NCBI RefSeq assembly: GCF_022836475.1
Contig: NZ_BQXH01000004.1
Coordinates: 1 to 64,000, forward strand
Reading direction: 5' to 3'
Source: Ligilactobacillus pabuli
Lineage (GTDB): Bacteria; Bacillota; Bacilli; Lactobacillales; Lactobacillaceae
DNA length: 64,000 nt
Below are positions 29,661 to 39,096 of this stretch, one piece after another. The position numbers and the translations under genes are program-made. Positions within the stretch are counted from its first letter, which is position 1, and each line of letters opens with the position of its first letter. A model generated the notes under the pieces. That model had not been told where the DNA came from. It saw nothing but the letters and a program-made list of their open reading frames with translations, and made no database searches.

Positions 29661-31010
29661 CTATTTTGCTGGCTGAGCGACTAAGTCTTTGAACAAACCA
29701 TAGACAAATTTTTCAGCGTCAAATTCACGCAGATCATCCATTTGTTCACCTAAACCGACTAGTTTAACTGGTAAATGTAATTCATTTCTGATCGCCAGAA
29801 CAATTCCACCACGAGCGGTCCCATCTAGCTTAGTCAACACGATCCCAGTCACTTCAGTCACATCTTTAAACTGTTTAGCTTGCGTTAAAGCATTTTGCCC
29901 GGTTGTTGCATCCAAGGCTAATAAGACCTCTTGTGGACTATCCGGCAGTTCTCTTTGGATCACACGCTTAATTTTAGCCAGCTCATTCATTAAGTTGACC
30001 TTATTTTGCAAACGGCCAGCTGTATCCACTAGTAAAATATCATAATCTTCAGCTTGTGCCTTTTTAACGGCGTCAAAAACTACGGCCGCAGGGTCACTTT
30101 GTGCTTGTTTTTTAACAATATCAACGTGGTCACGAACCGCCCATTCGTTGAGCTGCTCAATGGCTCCCGCTCTAAACGTATCACAAGCTGCCAGTAAAAC
30201 TTTCTGACCTTCTTGTTCGTATTTATGAGCTAATTTACCAATGGTAGTCGTTTTACCAACACCGTTAACACCCACAAACAAGAAGACTGAGGGACCATTT
30301 TCCGCAAAATGCAGGGAGTTATCTTCATCTTGGCCTTCTACTTCATAAAGGTCTACTAATTTTTCAACAATAGCGTCTGAAACATCAGCCTTCGACTTAG
30401 CATTACGTAACTTAACTTCTTCTTGTAATTCATTACTAATGCGAACCGCTGTTTCAAAACCGACGTCAGATTCGATCAAGGTTTCTTCCAAATCTTCAAA
30501 GAAGTCTTCATCAACATGACGGAAGTTCGCCAATAAAGCATTGATTTTCGCTCCAAATCCTTGGCGTGATTTTTTCAAACCTTTATCATAACGCTCTTCT
30601 TCAGAAGTTTCTTCCTCAGTTTCTTCTTCGACTTCTTCTGCTGCCTCTGTTTCTTCTGTGTTCTCTATTTCTACGTCACTTTCCGTTTCAGCTTCGTCTG
30701 CTTGGACTTCTGTTTCTTGCTTGGCTTGTTGCTGCTCAGACTGCGCCTGAAAAATAGACTTAACTAGCTGTGCTTGCTCTCCTTGCTCAGTTTCAGTTGA
30801 TTCCTCCACTTGACTGTCAGCAGCAGTTTCAGGTGCCTCAGCTTCAGCTGATTTTCCAGCCTCTTCTGGAGCAGCTTCATCAGTTTGCACTGGATCGTCA
30901 GTATCTTCAGCTACTTTCTCTTCTTTTTCAGCTTCTTGTTGCTGATTTTTTTCATCTTCTGTCTGATCAGGACCAGAAAAAGCACGTTTTAATTTATCAA
31001 AAAGTCCCAT
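29661..31010 (-). CDS. ftsY: Signal recognition particle receptor FtsY
   Basis: 449 residues. The N-terminal A domain (about 10-150) is strongly acidic and Glu/Gln/Thr-rich, followed by a conserved NG GTPase (GVNGVGKTTTIGKLAHKYE about 252, DTAGRLQNKVNLMNEL, TKLDGTARGG). It docks SRP-ribosome complexes at the membrane. The A domain is longer than in Bacillus, whose FtsY is about 330 residues. One transcript with smc upstream and ylxM-ffh downstream. Confidence 0.98.
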   Translation of the reverse strand: MGLFDKLKRAFSGPDQTEDEKNQQQEAEKEEKVAEDTDDPVQTDEAAPEEAGKSAEAEAPETAADSQVEESTETEQGEQAQLVKSIFQAQSEQQQAKQETEVQADEAETESDVEIENTEETEAAEEVEEETEEETSEEERYDKGLKKSRQGFGAKINALLANFRHVDEDFFEDLEETLIESDVGFETAVRISNELQEEVKLRNAKSKADVSDAIVEKLVDLYEVEGQDEDNSLHFAENGPSVFLFVGVNGVGKTTTIGKLAHKYEQEGQKVLLAACDTFRAGAIEQLNEWAVRDHVDIVKKQAQSDPAAVVFDAVKKAQAEDYDILLVDTAGRLQNKVNLMNELAKIKRVIQRELPDSPQEVLLALDATTGQNALTQAKQFKDVTEVTGIVLTKLDGTARGGIVLAIRNELHLPVKLVGLGEQMDDLREFDAEKFVYGLFKDLVAQPAK

Positions 31011-31046
31011 GTTATTTTTCCTCCTGGCTATTTATGATTTCGTTAC

Positions 31047-34000
31047 TTACAATACATCCTCCAGTGAGACGGAAACCATCCGCGAAACACCAGAATCTTG
31101 CATCGTCACTCCATACAACACATCAGCTTGAAGCATTGTTCCTTTACGGTGAGTGATCAAGATAAATTGAGTCTTTTGATCAAGCCGCCGCAGGTACTGA
31201 GAGTAGCGAACGACATTTGCATCATCTAAAGCAGCTTCAGCTTCATCCAACACTGCAAATGGAACCGGACTAACTCGTAAAATGGCAAATAACAAAGCAA
31301 TCGCTGTCAAGGTCCGTTCACCACCTGAAAGCAGGCTTAATTGTTGAGCCTTTTTACCCGGCGGCTGGGCCGTGATCTCAATTCCAGTTTCTAACAAATC
31401 ACTAGGATCAGTCAAGGTCAGATAAGCATTCCCACCTTCAAAAATTTGCGGGAAGACTTGTGCAAACGAAGCCGATACTTGGTCAAACATCGTTTTAAAG
31501 CGAAGTTTGACCTCATTATCCATCTCTGCCATGCTTTTTTCAAGCTGGTCTTTAGCTGTTAATAGATCATCTTGCTGCTGAGCCAAGAAGTTATAGCGTT
31601 GGTTGATCCGCTCAAACTCATCAATAGCTCCAAGGTTAACGGCACCCAAATCATCTAAGCCCATCTTTAACAGCTTAATTTGATGCGCAACATGTTGTGG
31701 GTCTGTTTCAATTTTTTGCTGAGCTGCAGCTTCATAGGTTAATCCATATTGCTCAGAAAGGTCACTTAAATTACGGTCTAATAAGGTATTCATTCGACTT
31801 AATGCAACTTCTTTTTGTTGTTGCTCATTCCGAGCAACTTCTTGTAATTCTGTCAAACGTTGTAACTGACTGTTTTCTTGTCGCAGCTTTTCTTTTAAGG
31901 TTGTCTTAGTTTGCGTTAATTTAGTTTGTGCTTCATCAGTTGTTTTTATCTCTTGTTTGACAGCGGCTAATCGAACTTGTAAGTCCTGATCACTAGTATG
32001 ATGTAACCGATTTTTCTCAGTTAACTCAGTTATAGTCGTTTGCTGCTTGTCAATTAGGCTGGTTAACTGTTCTTGTTGATTTTCAGTTTCCTTCAACTGG
32101 ACTTGCAAAACATCCAGGCGTTCAGTTTCCAGCGCAGCCTGTTGTTGTAAAGCAGTAGTTTGTGTTTCAAATTTCTTTTGTGACACAGAAGCAGCAGTGG
32201 TTGCTTCCTGCTTTTCTGCCAACTTCTTTTGCAATTGCTGGCTCAGTTGGTCAGACTGCTTTAACTCAGCTTCAACTTCTTGAATTTGCTGAACTAAATG
32301 CTGGCTTGCCAAAATCTTTTGTTGGTCAGCTTGAGTCTGCTCTTCCACCACAGCTTGTTGATGTTTGATCACATAAGCAATTTCAGCCGCTTCTTGCCCA
32401 GCTTTTTCAGTTTTTTCCTTGCTTGCAAAGAGCGCAGCGTTTAATTGCTGGCCTGCTTCTTGCAATTCTTTTTTCTGCTGTGCCGCTTGCTGGCCAGACA
32501 ATTCTACTGCAGCAAGCTGCTCTTTCATCTTTGCAATATCGGCTTGCAAGTGTTCGTGCTGTTGTTTTTGTTCCAACAACCCCAGATGTTTTTGCTTGCT
32601 AGTCCCACCAGACATCGAACCGCCAGTATTGATCACTTCACCTTTTAACGTGACGATCCGTGCGACGTGCTCGCCAACCTTAGCAGCTTGAACAGCAACA
32701 TCCAAGTCAGACACAATGATCGTAGTTCCTAAGAGATAATTTAAAACTCTCTGATCATCTGCTTGCATTTGGACCAAGTCGCTCGCAAGGCCTAAAACTC
32801 CCGGCACTTGAGTCAGCTTTTGTACTAAATGTTTTGCCAAATGACGCGGTTTAACAGTTGTCCGTGGCAAAAAAGTCGCCCGTCCCAAACGTTGCCGATT
32901 CAAGTATTCGATCCCAGCTTTAGCTGCTTGTTCATTTACCGTGACAATGTTTTGCAACTGGCCGCCTAACACCGTTTCAACTGCCTGACTATATTTAGGA
33001 GAAAGTTCTAAAAGTTCAGCCACCGAACCCACGATTCCTTTAACCTGATCTTTAGCTTGTAAGATATTTTTAGCACCCTGATAGTAGCCGCCATAGTTTG
33101 CAGCCACGCGATTCAAGGTTTCCAACTGGGTTTCTGCTTTATGGATAATATCACTAGCTGAATACCACTGCTGCTTTTTTTCTTGATAAGCCTGTTCGCT
33201 AGCAGCTAACTGGTCAGCATTGCTTTTAACTTGCTCTTTTAACTGGGTCAACTTTTTTTGTTCTGCCGTTAACCGCGTTGTAATTGCGGTTTGTTGCTGT
33301 AATGACTGCTCTAAAGCCGCTTTTTGGGCCTGCAATTGTTCATCTTGCTTTTGATCAGTTTGTGCACTATTTTGCTGGCTTTGTTTAAGATACTCAATTT
33401 TACTAGAAAGTGCTGACCGTTGTTGCACTTGCAGTAAAATTTGTTGGCGGATCTCTTCGATTTCAGCTGCTAGTTGAGCTGGATCGCTATTTTGACTATT
33501 CGCTAATTTAGCTAGTTGTTGCTGCACCTGATCCAGCTGGTTTTGTTTAGCAGTAATTTGTTGTTTTAATTGTTTAAAATGAGCTGAACTTTCATGCAGA
33601 TCATTTTCATTATCCGCGAGTTGTTGCTGCAAGTCCGCTAACTTCTCAGCTTGAAATGTCCGTTCTTGTTGTGACATTTCTTTTTTCCCTGACATGCGTT
33701 CTTGCTGGCGCGTTAATTCCAACATTTTTTGCACAACTTCATTAAATTGTACCTCAGCCTGCTCGCTTTCTTGGCTAAGTTTAGCGGTGACCCGTTTTTG
33801 CTGTTGTTTACCAGCATCATACTTTGCCACAACCCGATTAGCCTGCTGCAATTCTTGATTTTCATGCTCAATTTCTTTTTTCAGGCGTTGAATTTCTAAG
33901 ACCAATTCGCTTAAACGATAATGGTCATATTGTTCTTTTTGCGCTAAATAATCTTTGGCTAAACTCGCCTGTTGTTCTAATGGTTCTCGTTGTTGGTTTA

Positions 34001-34592
34001 ATTCCGTAATAATGTCTGCAACACGTGCCAGGTGAGCCGTTGTTTGGTCTAATTCAGATTGAGCTTGCCGCTTTTCTTTTTTATACTTAGAAATTCCCGC
34101 AGCTTCTTCGATCAACGACCGCCGCTCTTCTGGTTTACTGTTAAAAACAGCTTCGACTTTCCCCTGCGAAATAATTGAAAATGAGTTACGTGAGATACCC
34201 GTGTCTAAAAACAAGTCAGTGATGTCACGCAAACGAACATTTTTATTGTTAATTAAAAATTCACTTTCACCGCTGCGATAAAGTCGACGACAAATTACAA
34301 CTGTTTCTGGCAAACCCGCTAAAGTTTGATCGCTATTATCAAATTCAATGCTAACTTCCGCTCGATTCAAAGCTGCTCTTGATTCAGAACCGCCAAAAAT
34401 AACATCTGCCATCTTATCTCCACGAAGACTTTTAGCCGACTGCTCGCCCAAAACCCACCGTAAAGCATCAATAATATTACTTTTTCCACTACCATTTGGA
34501 CCAACGATTCCCGTTAATCCATCGGTAAATTCAATTTTCGTTTTATCAGCGAAGGATTTGAAGCCAGTCAGCGTTAACGCCTTTAGTTTCAA
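31047..34592 (-). CDS. smc: Chromosome segregation SMC protein
   Basis: An 1181-residue SMC ATPase. N-terminal ABC half with GPNGSGKSNIIDALRWVLGEQ (32-52), two long coiled coils rich in Gln (about 170-500 and 680-1010), hinge (about 510-670, with ATFLPRTTVKPRH and GGSMSGG), and the C-terminal half with signature LSGGERTLTAIALLFAIL and Walker B FAVLDEAEAALDDANV. It compacts origins with ScpA/ScpB, which are not in this window. ATG at 34592, 18 bases after rnc. Confidence 0.98.
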   Translation of the reverse strand: MKLKALTLTGFKSFADKTKIEFTDGLTGIVGPNGSGKSNIIDALRWVLGEQSAKSLRGDKMADVIFGGSESRAALNRAEVSIEFDNSDQTLAGLPETVVICRRLYRSGESEFLINNKNVRLRDITDLFLDTGISRNSFSIISQGKVEAVFNSKPEERRSLIEEAAGISKYKKEKRQAQSELDQTTAHLARVADIITELNQQREPLEQQASLAKDYLAQKEQYDHYRLSELVLEIQRLKKEIEHENQELQQANRVVAKYDAGKQQQKRVTAKLSQESEQAEVQFNEVVQKMLELTRQQERMSGKKEMSQQERTFQAEKLADLQQQLADNENDLHESSAHFKQLKQQITAKQNQLDQVQQQLAKLANSQNSDPAQLAAEIEEIRQQILLQVQQRSALSSKIEYLKQSQQNSAQTDQKQDEQLQAQKAALEQSLQQQTAITTRLTAEQKKLTQLKEQVKSNADQLAASEQAYQEKKQQWYSASDIIHKAETQLETLNRVAANYGGYYQGAKNILQAKDQVKGIVGSVAELLELSPKYSQAVETVLGGQLQNIVTVNEQAAKAGIEYLNRQRLGRATFLPRTTVKPRHLAKHLVQKLTQVPGVLGLASDLVQMQADDQRVLNYLLGTTIIVSDLDVAVQAAKVGEHVARIVTLKGEVINTGGSMSGGTSKQKHLGLLEQKQQHEHLQADIAKMKEQLAAVELSGQQAAQQKKELQEAGQQLNAALFASKEKTEKAGQEAAEIAYVIKHQQAVVEEQTQADQQKILASQHLVQQIQEVEAELKQSDQLSQQLQKKLAEKQEATTAASVSQKKFETQTTALQQQAALETERLDVLQVQLKETENQQEQLTSLIDKQQTTITELTEKNRLHHTSDQDLQVRLAAVKQEIKTTDEAQTKLTQTKTTLKEKLRQENSQLQRLTELQEVARNEQQQKEVALSRMNTLLDRNLSDLSEQYGLTYEAAAQQKIETDPQHVAHQIKLLKMGLDDLGAVNLGAIDEFERINQRYNFLAQQQDDLLTAKDQLEKSMAEMDNEVKLRFKTMFDQVSASFAQVFPQIFEGGNAYLTLTDPSDLLETGIEITAQPPGKKAQQLSLLSGGERTLTAIALLFAILRVSPVPFAVLDEAEAALDDANVVRYSQYLRRLDQKTQFILITHRKGTMLQADVLYGVTMQDSGVSRMVSVSLEDVL

Positions 34593-34610
34593 TAAAAACT
34601 CCTCCTTACA

Positions 34611-35303
34611 TTATTTAACTAATTTTTTTAAAGCCTGTGCTGCTGCCGCTTGTTCGCCAGCTTTCTTCGAGTAACCAGTACCTTCACCTAACTTTTCACC
34701 ATTAGCATAAACAGCCATGCGGTACAAGCGTTCATTATCTGGACCCTCTTGAGCTAGCAACTGGTAATCAATATCACATTCACCGTCTTTTTGTAAAAAC
34801 TCCTGCAGTTCGGTCTTATGGTCAAAGAAATGATCGAACCAACCTAAATCTATCTTAGGAAAGACGACTTGAGAAATGAAATCAACCACGACATCTTTAC
34901 CTTGGTCCAAATACAAGGCCCCAATAAAAGCTTCAAAAATATCACAGAGCAGTGACGGACGCTTCCGTGCATCAGCCTTTTCTTCGCCCTTACCTAAACG
35001 AATATATTCATCAAAGTGACATTCTTTAGCAAACTTACTAAAGCTATCTTCACAGACCATCGCTGCTCTAAGCCGTGACAACTTTCCTTCGGGCATTGTG
35101 CTAAAACGTTTAAATAAATATTCTGAAACACACAATTGCATCACTGCATCACCTAAAAATTCAATCCGTTCATAAAATTTCAAGTGTTCCTTTGGATGTT
35201 CATTGACATAAGAAGCATGAGTAAAGGCTTCATCCAATAATTCCTGTCTCTTAAAATCAATCCCAAAATCTGTTTTTAAATGTTGTGCTAATCCAATTAT
35301 CAC
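34611..35303 (-). CDS. rnc: Ribonuclease III
   Basis: 230 residues. Cuts double-stranded RNA in rRNA processing and mRNA decay. The catalytic signature YERIEFLGDAVMQLC (about 44-58) and second acidic site DIFEAFIGALYLDQG are present; the dsRNA-binding domain fills about 155-230 (AGEQAAAAQALKKLV). GTG at 35303 with AAGGAG upstream. Heads rnc-smc-ftsY-ylxM-ffh. A 13-bp perfect hairpin lies 71-109 bases upstream. Confidence 0.97.
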   Translation of the reverse strand: MIIGLAQHLKTDFGIDFKRQELLDEAFTHASYVNEHPKEHLKFYERIEFLGDAVMQLCVSEYLFKRFSTMPEGKLSRLRAAMVCEDSFSKFAKECHFDEYIRLGKGEEKADARKRPSLLCDIFEAFIGALYLDQGKDVVVDFISQVVFPKIDLGWFDHFFDHKTELQEFLQKDGECDIDYQLLAQEGPDNERLYRMAVYANGEKLGEGTGYSKKAGEQAAAAQALKKLVK

Positions 35304-35373
35304 GTTATTTTCTCCTTTTTATACTTGGCTGACCAACATCAATGCTAGTCAATCTGTGTTGACCTTATCCGAT

Positions 35374-35412
35374 TTAGGAGAAAGATCTCAGTTTTTAAAA
35401 TCTTTCTCCTAA
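35374..35412 (-). other. 13-bp perfect hairpin upstream of rnc
   Basis: Arms 35400-35412 and 35374-35386 are exactly complementary around a 13-base loop. No T run follows on the minus strand, so it is not an ordinary terminator. If transcribed, it would be a plain double-stranded RNA target in the rnc leader. Confidence 0.6.
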
Positions 35413-35433
35413 GTCTGATAAACCCATAACTTA

Positions 35434-35461
35434 CAAAAAAAACTGGCACATCCGGCCAGTT
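35434..35461 (-). terminator. Terminator of acpP
   Basis: Stem AACTGGC/GCCAGTT with a 7-base loop and a run of seven or more T on the minus strand, 20 bases after the acpP stop. Confidence 0.92.
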
Positions 35462-35481
35462 CTTCAAAAGCATTATCTAAC

Positions 35482-35727
35482 TTAACCTTTTTGGTTTGCA
35501 GCGATAAATGAAACTGCTTGGCCAACTGTCGTTAGTTTTTCAGCATCATCATCAGAAATTTCAGCCCCAAAAGTATCTTCCAATTCTAAGACAAACTCAA
35601 CAATATCAATTGAGTCAGCATCTAGATCATTTTGAAAGTTTAATTCGTTAGTTACTTTGTCTGCAGAATAATTAAAGCGATCTTCAATAATTGCTGCAAT
35701 TTTTGTGAAAACTTCTTGTTCTGTCAT
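35482..35727 (-). CDS. acpP: Acyl carrier protein
   Basis: 81 residues, acidic four-helix ACP. The phosphopantetheine site is the serine in DADSIDIVEFVLELED (DSI in place of the usual DSL, residue about 38). ATG at 35727 follows GAGG; an in-frame upstream ATG at 35745 is less likely. Lies between plsX and rnc. The fabD/fabG genes found here in Bacillus are absent, as in lactobacilli, where fab genes sit elsewhere. Confidence 0.95.
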   Translation of the reverse strand: MTEQEVFTKIAAIIEDRFNYSADKVTNELNFQNDLDADSIDIVEFVLELEDTFGAEISDDDAEKLTTVGQAVSFIAANQKG

Positions 35728-35759
35728 TTTATTTACCTCATTCATAAGTCAGTATTATA

Positions 35760-35788
35760 ATTTTAGCTTTTTCCGCTTAAATTGTCCA
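35760..35788 (-). promoter_or_regulatory. Promoter of acpP
   Basis: -35 TGGACA (35783-35788), 17-base spacer, -10 TAAAAT (35760-35765). It gives acpP its own strong transcript after plsX. Confidence 0.65.
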
Positions 35789-35833
35789 GTCACTCAGCGT
35801 AATCAACCGCGAAAATTCAAGTTAACAGCCTCT

Positions 35834-36877
35834 TTATTCTGCCGTTTCGTTAGCAGCTTCTTTTTTTGCTGCTTCTTGTGCCTGTTGAGCGGCAAAATAT
35901 TTAGTAAAGTTTGGTAACATTTCGCCATCGATCATGCTTTTAATCTGCTTGATCGTATAGTAGACTGTTTGTCCATCGCTGGCACCATGAGCCTTAACAA
36001 CTGGTGCCTTAACTCCTAGTAAAACAGCACCGCCATATTGCGACTGATCCATCTTACTCTTAAGCTGGCTTAAACTGGACTTCAGTAACAATGCGCCTAA
36101 TTTACCAGAAACTCCCGAACTCATAATAGTATCTTTTAATAAGTGCATGATTGATGAAGCTGTTCCTTCAATGGCTTTTAAAACAGCATTGCCAGTAAAG
36201 CCATCCGCGATCACAACGTCACACACACCGTTTAACAAATCACGTGATTCAACGTTGCCGACAAAGTTGATCGATTTGTCGGCTGCAATTAGCTGATGAG
36301 CTTCTAACGTCAACTTGCTGCCCTTATGAGGTTCGGTCCCATTATTTAATAGCCCGATCCGCGGTTCTTTAATGCCGCGAATGCTAGTGGCGTAATATTT
36401 GCCCAATAAAGCATACTGATACAATTGTTCAGCCTTGCCATCAGCATTAGCGCCAGAGTCTAACAAGTTAAATGAGCCGTTTTCTGCACTAATAACTGGC
36501 AAAGTTGAAACTAAGCCGGGACGGGAAATTCCTTTGATCCGGCCAACCAGCAATAAGCCGGCTGCTAGTAAAGCGCCAGTATTCCCACAAGAAAACAGTG
36601 CATCAGCTTCGCCATTTTTTACGGCAGTTGCAGCCATGACCATCGATGAATTTTTCTTCCGACGAATAGCCCGAACTGGTTCATCATTCATTTCAATTTG
36701 TTCATCGGCTTGGACCAAAGTGATCCTCTCTGTATTGTGCAATAATGGATCAACTTGTGCACGATCTCCGAATAAAATAAACTCGACGTCTAAAAATTCA
36801 TCCCGTGCTTTTTCAACACCTTCAACTATTGTTTGTGGAGCGTTATCGCCACCCATTGCATCTACTGCAATTTTCAC
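35834..36877 (-). CDS. plsX: Phosphate acyltransferase PlsX
   Basis: 347 residues. Converts acyl-ACP to acyl-phosphate, the donor used by PlsY in phospholipid synthesis. Signatures: KIAVDAMGGDNAPQTIVEGV at the start and CDVVIADGFTGNAVLKAIEG. GTG at 36877 has AGAGG 9 bases upstream; the in-frame GTG at 36907 lacks a site. The last 20 residues are Ala/Glu-rich. Followed directly by acpP, which supplies its substrate carrier. Confidence 0.96.
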   Translation of the reverse strand: MKIAVDAMGGDNAPQTIVEGVEKARDEFLDVEFILFGDRAQVDPLLHNTERITLVQADEQIEMNDEPVRAIRRKKNSSMVMAATAVKNGEADALFSCGNTGALLAAGLLLVGRIKGISRPGLVSTLPVISAENGSFNLLDSGANADGKAEQLYQYALLGKYYATSIRGIKEPRIGLLNNGTEPHKGSKLTLEAHQLIAADKSINFVGNVESRDLLNGVCDVVIADGFTGNAVLKAIEGTASSIMHLLKDTIMSSGVSGKLGALLLKSSLSQLKSKMDQSQYGGAVLLGVKAPVVKAHGASDGQTVYYTIKQIKSMIDGEMLPNFTKYFAAQQAQEAAKKEAANETAE

Positions 36878-36964
36878 ATCGATCATCCTCTCAACTTTTG
36901 TTAACACTTAAATTATTAGTTTATCATATCAAAAATTTGCTTTTTTTACCCGGATCTTAGCCGA

Positions 36965-39007
36965 TTAATCTAAGGCCGGCTGAGCTAAAACAGTTCGGCG
37001 TAAGTAATTCAACACTCCGCGATTAGCCGGCTGCTGATCAAAATCTGGCGCTTGTAACAATGTCTGGGCCTCTTGTTGTGCAATCTGTAAAATATTTAAA
37101 TTTTCAACCGGATCGCCAACCTTAAAATCAGGCATCCCTGACTGTTTTGCTCCCAGCACTTCACCCGGTCCACGTAATTCCAGATCCTTTTGCGCAATTT
37201 CAAAGCCATCATTGGTTTGAACCATCGTTTCCATCCGCGCCTTACCATAGTCATTTTTAGGGTCTGCCACTAGCAAGCAATAAGACTGACTAGCTCCTCG
37301 ACCAACCCGGCCGCGTAACTGATGTAGTTGTGCCAATCCAAAGCGATCCGCATCTAAAATCAAAATCACTGTCGCATTTGGAATATCGATCCCAACTTCC
37401 ACCACGGTCGTAGCCACCAACACAGCATATTTACGTGCTTTAAAGTCTTGCATCACTTGGTCTTTTTCTTGGCTCTTAAGCTGACCATGTAACAAGCCGA
37501 CCTGAAAGTCCGGCGCAAAGTGCGCAGCCATTTGGCGGTAAACTTCCTGTGCATTTTGCAGCTCAACCATTTCAGATTCATCGATCAAAGCTGAAACTAC
37601 GAAGGCTTGGGCTCCTTCTTTGACCTGTTGGTCTAAAAAACTCAGAGCCTCATGCAGTTGTGCCTTAGGAAACCAACGTGTCCGGATCGGTTTCCGGTTT
37701 TTAGGCAGTTCGTCGATCACCGAAACATCCATCTCACCGTAAGTCGTGATCGCCAGCGTGCGCGGGATCGGTGTCGCCGTCATGGCTAAGACATCCGGAT
37801 CATTGCCCTTCAACCGTAAAGCCTTACGCTGATCTACGCCAAAACGGTGCTGTTCGTCAATGACAACTAAGCCCAGCTGCTTAAAATGCACATCAGCTTG
37901 AATCAAGGCATGCGTCCCAACCACGATTTGGATCTCACCGGCTGCCAAATGACGTAATAACTCACGCTTTTGCGTAACTTTGCTGACCGATGAGCTCGTC
38001 AATAAAGCGACATTAACTCCAAACGGTGCAAAAAGCTCCGCTAATTTATCCGCGTGCTGTTCAGCCAAAATTTCAGTGGGTGCCATTAAAGCACATTGAA
38101 AACCAGCAGTGACAGCGGCATACATGGCAATGGCAGCCACCACGGTTTTACCAGAGCCGACATCTCCTTGCAGCAGCCGATTCATATGCACTGGCTGATG
38201 AAGATCGTGACAAATTTCATTGACAACTTTCTTTTGTGCCGTAGTTAATTCAAATGCCAACGCTGAGATGAATTTTTTTAACGCCTGATTATCATACGCT
38301 ATTTTGGTCCCGCTGGTCTGCTGATTTTTCTTCTTCATAAACTGTAAACTCAGCTGATACCGGAAAAATTCTTCAAAAATCGCTGACCGTCGGGCTAGAT
38401 CAGCCGCTTGTTTGCTGGCCGGAAAATGCATATCATGCACCATTTGTTCCCGACTTTCTAAGCGATACTTAGTCCGGATCGTTTCAGGCACAATGTCTGT
38501 TAGCAGTTCATGGTACTCATCGTATGCCTGAGTTACTAACTGCTTAATGGTATTCGGTCGAATTTCTTTTGACGAACGGTAAACACCAGCAAAATCATCA
38601 CTGTCATTGGCAGTAAATAATTTCATCCCAGTGATTTGTTGCCGTTTGACATCATATTTGCCGTACACGCCCACTTCTTGCCCAATTTCTAACCGTCCCG
38701 CCAAATATGGCTGGTTAAAAAAAGTTACCATCAGCACTTCTTGTTCAACCATCATGCGAAAGTTAAAGCGACTTTTTTTCCGGCCAAAGCGTGACAACAC
38801 AGGTTGTGAAGCAACGATGCCTTTAATCGTTGCCTTTTCTTGATCTGCTAATTCGTCTAAACTTTTAACACTCAAATCATCGTAGCGAAAGGGATAAGCG
38901 GTCAGCAAGTCTTCAATGTTATTGATGTCTAGTTTATTTAAAGCTGTGAGCCTTTTGGGACCCGCACCTTTTAAAACTGAAACAGGATCTGTCAGACTAC
39001 GTTCCAT
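36965..39007 (-). CDS. recG: ATP-dependent DNA helicase RecG
   Basis: 680 residues. Reverses stalled replication forks and moves Holliday junctions. N-terminal wedge/OB domain (about 1-230), helicase core with GDVGSGKTVVAAIAM (Walker A, about 290), VIDEQHRFGVDQR (Walker B, DEQH), TATPIPRTLAI, and the C-terminal QLRGRVGRGASQSYC and TRG region. Between fakA and plsX. Confidence 0.97.
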   Translation of the reverse strand: MERSLTDPVSVLKGAGPKRLTALNKLDINNIEDLLTAYPFRYDDLSVKSLDELADQEKATIKGIVASQPVLSRFGRKKSRFNFRMMVEQEVLMVTFFNQPYLAGRLEIGQEVGVYGKYDVKRQQITGMKLFTANDSDDFAGVYRSSKEIRPNTIKQLVTQAYDEYHELLTDIVPETIRTKYRLESREQMVHDMHFPASKQAADLARRSAIFEEFFRYQLSLQFMKKKNQQTSGTKIAYDNQALKKFISALAFELTTAQKKVVNEICHDLHQPVHMNRLLQGDVGSGKTVVAAIAMYAAVTAGFQCALMAPTEILAEQHADKLAELFAPFGVNVALLTSSSVSKVTQKRELLRHLAAGEIQIVVGTHALIQADVHFKQLGLVVIDEQHRFGVDQRKALRLKGNDPDVLAMTATPIPRTLAITTYGEMDVSVIDELPKNRKPIRTRWFPKAQLHEALSFLDQQVKEGAQAFVVSALIDESEMVELQNAQEVYRQMAAHFAPDFQVGLLHGQLKSQEKDQVMQDFKARKYAVLVATTVVEVGIDIPNATVILILDADRFGLAQLHQLRGRVGRGASQSYCLLVADPKNDYGKARMETMVQTNDGFEIAQKDLELRGPGEVLGAKQSGMPDFKVGDPVENLNILQIAQQEAQTLLQAPDFDQQPANRGVLNYLRRTVLAQPALD

Positions 39008-39058
39008 TACCTATCGCCCCCACCAATTTAAACATTGTTATCATCATTAAACACTAAA

Positions 39059-39091
39059 AGCTGACCAGTCACAAAATGTTCCTAGTCAGCT
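39059..39091 (-). terminator. Weak terminator-like hairpin after fakA
   Basis: Arms AGCTGAC/GTCAGCT (39085-39091 with 39059-39065), 19-base loop, followed by only four T on the minus strand. Read-through into recG seems likely. Confidence 0.4.
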
Positions 39092-39096
39092 AATTT

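Noticed and set aside
36435-36911. 158-residue plus-strand frame opposite plsX
   Set aside because: Antisense shadow; no start signals or family likeness.
36900-36960. FabT-like operator before plsX
   Set aside because: The sequence TTTGATATGATAAA only partly resembles the fatty-acid regulator box and is not a true palindrome.
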